The notes under the pieces were generated by a model, which saw only the letters and a program-made list of their open reading frames with translations, was not told the DNA's origin and did not search any database. Shown piece after piece: positions 6,548 through 8,249 of a stretch of 8,249 bases of DNA. Position 1 is the stretch's first letter; the number at the start of each line of letters is the position of its first letter. Source of the stretch: Candidatus Mediterraneibacter colneyensis (GTDB taxonomy: Bacteria > Bacillota > Clostridia > Lachnospirales > Lachnospiraceae); assembly GCA_019114745.1 (NCBI GenBank), contig DXEY01000122.1, positions 1 to 8,249 on the forward strand. The letters are read 5' to 3'. A program made the position numbers and the translations under genes.

Positions 6548-7991
6548 TCACTCTACATCCTGAAGCGCCGCATAATTTTCCTCTCCTGTCCGCACTTTAA
6601 CAACTCTTGTTACATTATAAACAAATATTTTCCCGTCCCCGATATGCCCCGTATACAAAGCTTTCTTTGCCGCTTCAATCACGGAATCAACAGGGATCTT
6701 GCTGACTACGACCTCTACTTTTACTTTAGGCAGCAGGTTGGCGTCAAGTTCTACGCCTCTGTATTTTTCTCCCGCTCCTTTCTGTATGCCGCAGCCCATG
6801 ACCTGAGTCATTGTAATTCCGGTCACTCCTAACGTATTCAACGCTGTTTTCAGTGCATCAAACTTTGAAAGACGGCAGATGACACTGATTTTGTACATTC
6901 CGGTATCACAGACTCCATCTACGCTCGTCTGACGGCGAACCACTTTTACTGCTGCATCTACCTGTCCTTTCGACGCTTTCTCATAATCATCCTCGCCGAG
7001 ATCTGTATTTTCATTAACATCCATATCCATGCCGGTCATATCATTAATAGTAAATCCTGAGTATGCCGATGCAAGGCCATGTTCATGGATATCAAGGCCG
7101 TCCAGCTCAATCTGCGCAGGTACCCGAAGACCGACTGTCTTATCTATGACTTTAAACACAATAAACATCACTGCCAGTACATAAGCCGCCGTGCTGCCCA
7201 CGCCCAGAGCCTGGATTCCCAGCTGCGTGACACCTCCGTCGTAAAACAGGCCGGCACCCACACCATTGCTGCCATTACTGAAGAGCCCGACTGCCAGGGT
7301 TCCCCAGATTCCATTTACCATATGTACGGAAACCGCGCCCACAGGGTCATCAATTCTTGCCACGTTGTCAAAAAATTCTACTGCCAGTACCACAAGGATT
7401 CCGGCGACCAGACCGATAAAGAAAGCTCCCACCGGGGTCACACAGTCGCATGGCGCAGTAATAGCTACCAGACCCGCAAGGGCAGCATTAAAAGTAATAG
7501 ACACATCCGGTTTCCCATAACGGATCCAGGTAAAGATCATTCCTACTACTGTTGCAGTTGCCGCAGCAAGATTTGTGTTGAACATTACCAGAGATGCCAG
7601 TTCCATATCGGCATCTGCGGTCATGGCAACGGTAGAGCCTCCGTTAAATCCGAACCAGCAGAACCAGAGGATAAATACGCCAAGCGCCATAGCCGTAATA
7701 TTATGACCGGGGATTGCTCTGGCTTTCCCGTTTTTATCATATTTCCCGATACGGGGGCCCAGCATTGCCGCCCCAAGACATGCGATCAGTCCTCCGACCA
7801 TATGCACGCAGGTAGAACCCGCGAAGTCATGGAAGCCGAGGGTGGAAAGCCATCATATTTTTCATCAGGATATTCCCCGTATTTTTCGCCCGCGTCAGTC
7901 CCGCCTCACAAAGCGCAAAACCAGCCTGCATAAAAAACACCAGAATTGCCGCTACGAGCACCCAGATTACATCTGTTGCTGAATATAAAAT
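6548..7991 (-). pseudogene. amt: Ammonium transporter (Amt) fused to a P-II nitrogen regulatory domain, disrupted by an internal deletion
   Basis: The gene encodes an Amt/Rh channel with a GlnB/GlnK-type P-II domain as its C-terminus. The first part (7991-7851) encodes helix 1, with FFMQAGFALCEAGLTRAKN and NILMKNMM, and then runs to a TGA at 7829-7827 in the wrong frame. The rest resumes in another frame at 7852 with WLSTLGFHDFAGSTCVH and stays open to 6548. By comparison with E. coli AmtB about 100 residues (roughly AmtB 51-151, most of helices 2-4, including the Phe gate and Trp148) are missing. Both channel His residues remain (VHMVGG and VHMVNG), as do later helices. After a linker of about 70 residues comes a complete P-II domain of about 115 residues, with T-loop EKYRGVE (the Tyr uridylylated in GlnB), TGHIGDGKIF and VRTGEE. 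No ATG, GTG or TTG is in frame near the ribosome binding site (AAAAGGAGGAG). A GTG at 7807 could start a 419-residue fragment but lacks a binding site. Real decay or an assembly error are both possible. Confidence 0.85.
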
Positions 7992-8021
7992 CTCCTCCTT
8001 TTCTTTTCCCGGAACAAAAAA

Positions 8022-8056
8022 TGCACCTCAGAGAGGGTACCTCTCTCTGGGTGCAC
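8022..8056 (-). terminator. Intrinsic terminator/attenuator in the amt leader
   Basis: On the minus strand two stems, GTGCACC with GGTGCAT and AGAGAGG with CCTCTCT, are stacked across a small internal loop, and six Ts follow directly (then G). It lies only about 15 bases before the amt ribosome binding site, and downstream of the predicted promoter, so it should stop transcription before the gene unless it is opened: the layout of an attenuator. Confidence 0.75.
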
Positions 8057-8088
8057 TTCTTTGTACCGGTTAAGGTATTTATATGGAT

Positions 8089-8134
8089 AAAAAGAAAAGC
8101 GCTCTGGAGAATCTCCACAGCGCCTTTGCTTTTT
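8089..8134 (-). terminator. Second terminator-like hairpin in the amt leader
   Basis: GCGCT and AGCGC flank TGGAGA and TCTCCA with a G-G mismatch between the two stems; on the minus strand TTTTCTTTTT follows, and the A-rich 5' flank can pair with these Ts to extend the stem. It would be at the very 5' end of a transcript from the promoter at 8144-8172. It could alternatively end transcription from a gene upstream, outside the window. Confidence 0.65.
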
Positions 8135-8143
8135 ATGACTGTT

Positions 8144-8172
8144 ACTTTACACCTGACTTTATGATAAGTCAA
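8144..8172 (-). promoter_or_regulatory. Probable promoter of amt
   Basis: On the minus strand TTGACT (8172-8167) and TAAAGT (8149-8144) are separated by 17 bases. The surrounding region to the window edge is A+T-rich with no gene recognised. No sigma-54 (GG-N10-GC) or GlnR/TnrA (TGTNAN7TNACA) site was seen. Confidence 0.5.
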
Positions 8173-8249
8173 GAAAACGTTAAAAAATTGCTAAGATTTA
8201 ACACTTTGCATAAGTTTCCCGCAGATTGTTGGAAAATTTTTGCCATTTT

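Noticed and set aside
7079..7933. Plus-strand open frame of 284 codons opposite amt
   Set aside because: The composition (many His, Ser, Arg, Cys) and absence of motifs show a shadow of the amt coding strand.
8057..8137. ANTAR-type dual hexaloop antiterminator site in the amt leader
   Set aside because: The only 6-base loop seen (TTAACC between TACC and GGTA) lacks the A at position 1 and G at position 4 typical of ANTAR targets, and no matching second loop was found.
1..8249. CRISPR array, tRNA or rRNA genes, insertion sequence ends
   Set aside because: No regularly spaced repeats, no tRNA-like cloverleaf or rRNA motifs and no paired terminal inverted repeats with a transposase were recognised by eye.

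Overview
The window reads as chromosomal DNA of a Gram-positive anaerobe of the Clostridia, most likely Lachnospiraceae. Clues are strong AGGAGG-type ribosome binding sites, a perfect Gram-positive LexA/DinR box, an ammonium transporter fused to a P-II domain, and the general protein flavour. This taxonomic guess is inference from recognised families; no search was run.

Layout. (1) 1-476, minus: the C-terminal part of an Rpn/PD-(D/E)XK transposase-like protein, running off the left edge and apparently lacking its catalytic N-terminus. (2) 611-2217, minus: a two-gene SOS unit, a Y-family DNA polymerase (dinB type) followed after 14 bases by a 104-residue protein of unknown function; its promoter contains a perfect SOS box. 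(3) 2394-4057, plus: a two-gene ABC exporter (ATPase and six-helix permease, 4-base overlap), transcribed divergently from dinB. (4) 4231-5274, minus: a tandem zinc-ribbon protein translationally coupled (GTGA overlap) to a very small Bud32/RIO-like protein kinase; the zinc-ribbon gene seems to carry a one-base frameshift in an A5G4 run. (5) 5513-6451, plus: a D-2-hydroxyacid dehydrogenase with its own promoter and a hairpin leader. (6) 6475-6506: a perfect 13-bp terminator hairpin between convergent genes. (7) 6548-7991, minus: an Amt ammonium transporter fused to a P-II signal protein. It is broken: roughly 100 codons (most of helices 2-4) are missing, the two remaining parts are in different frames, and no ordinary start codon sits after the ribosome binding site. 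(8) 7992-8249: its leader, with a promoter and two terminator-like hairpins.

How it fits together. The genes form independent short units (DNA-damage tolerance, export, kinase signalling, 2-hydroxyacid redox, ammonium uptake), not one pathway. The most notable points are the SOS-controlled polymerase with an undescribed small partner, the coupled zinc-ribbon/mini-kinase pair, and the attenuator-like leader of a damaged Amt-PII fusion. Three of the loci show lesions within 8 kb, which could be real gene decay or assembly error.
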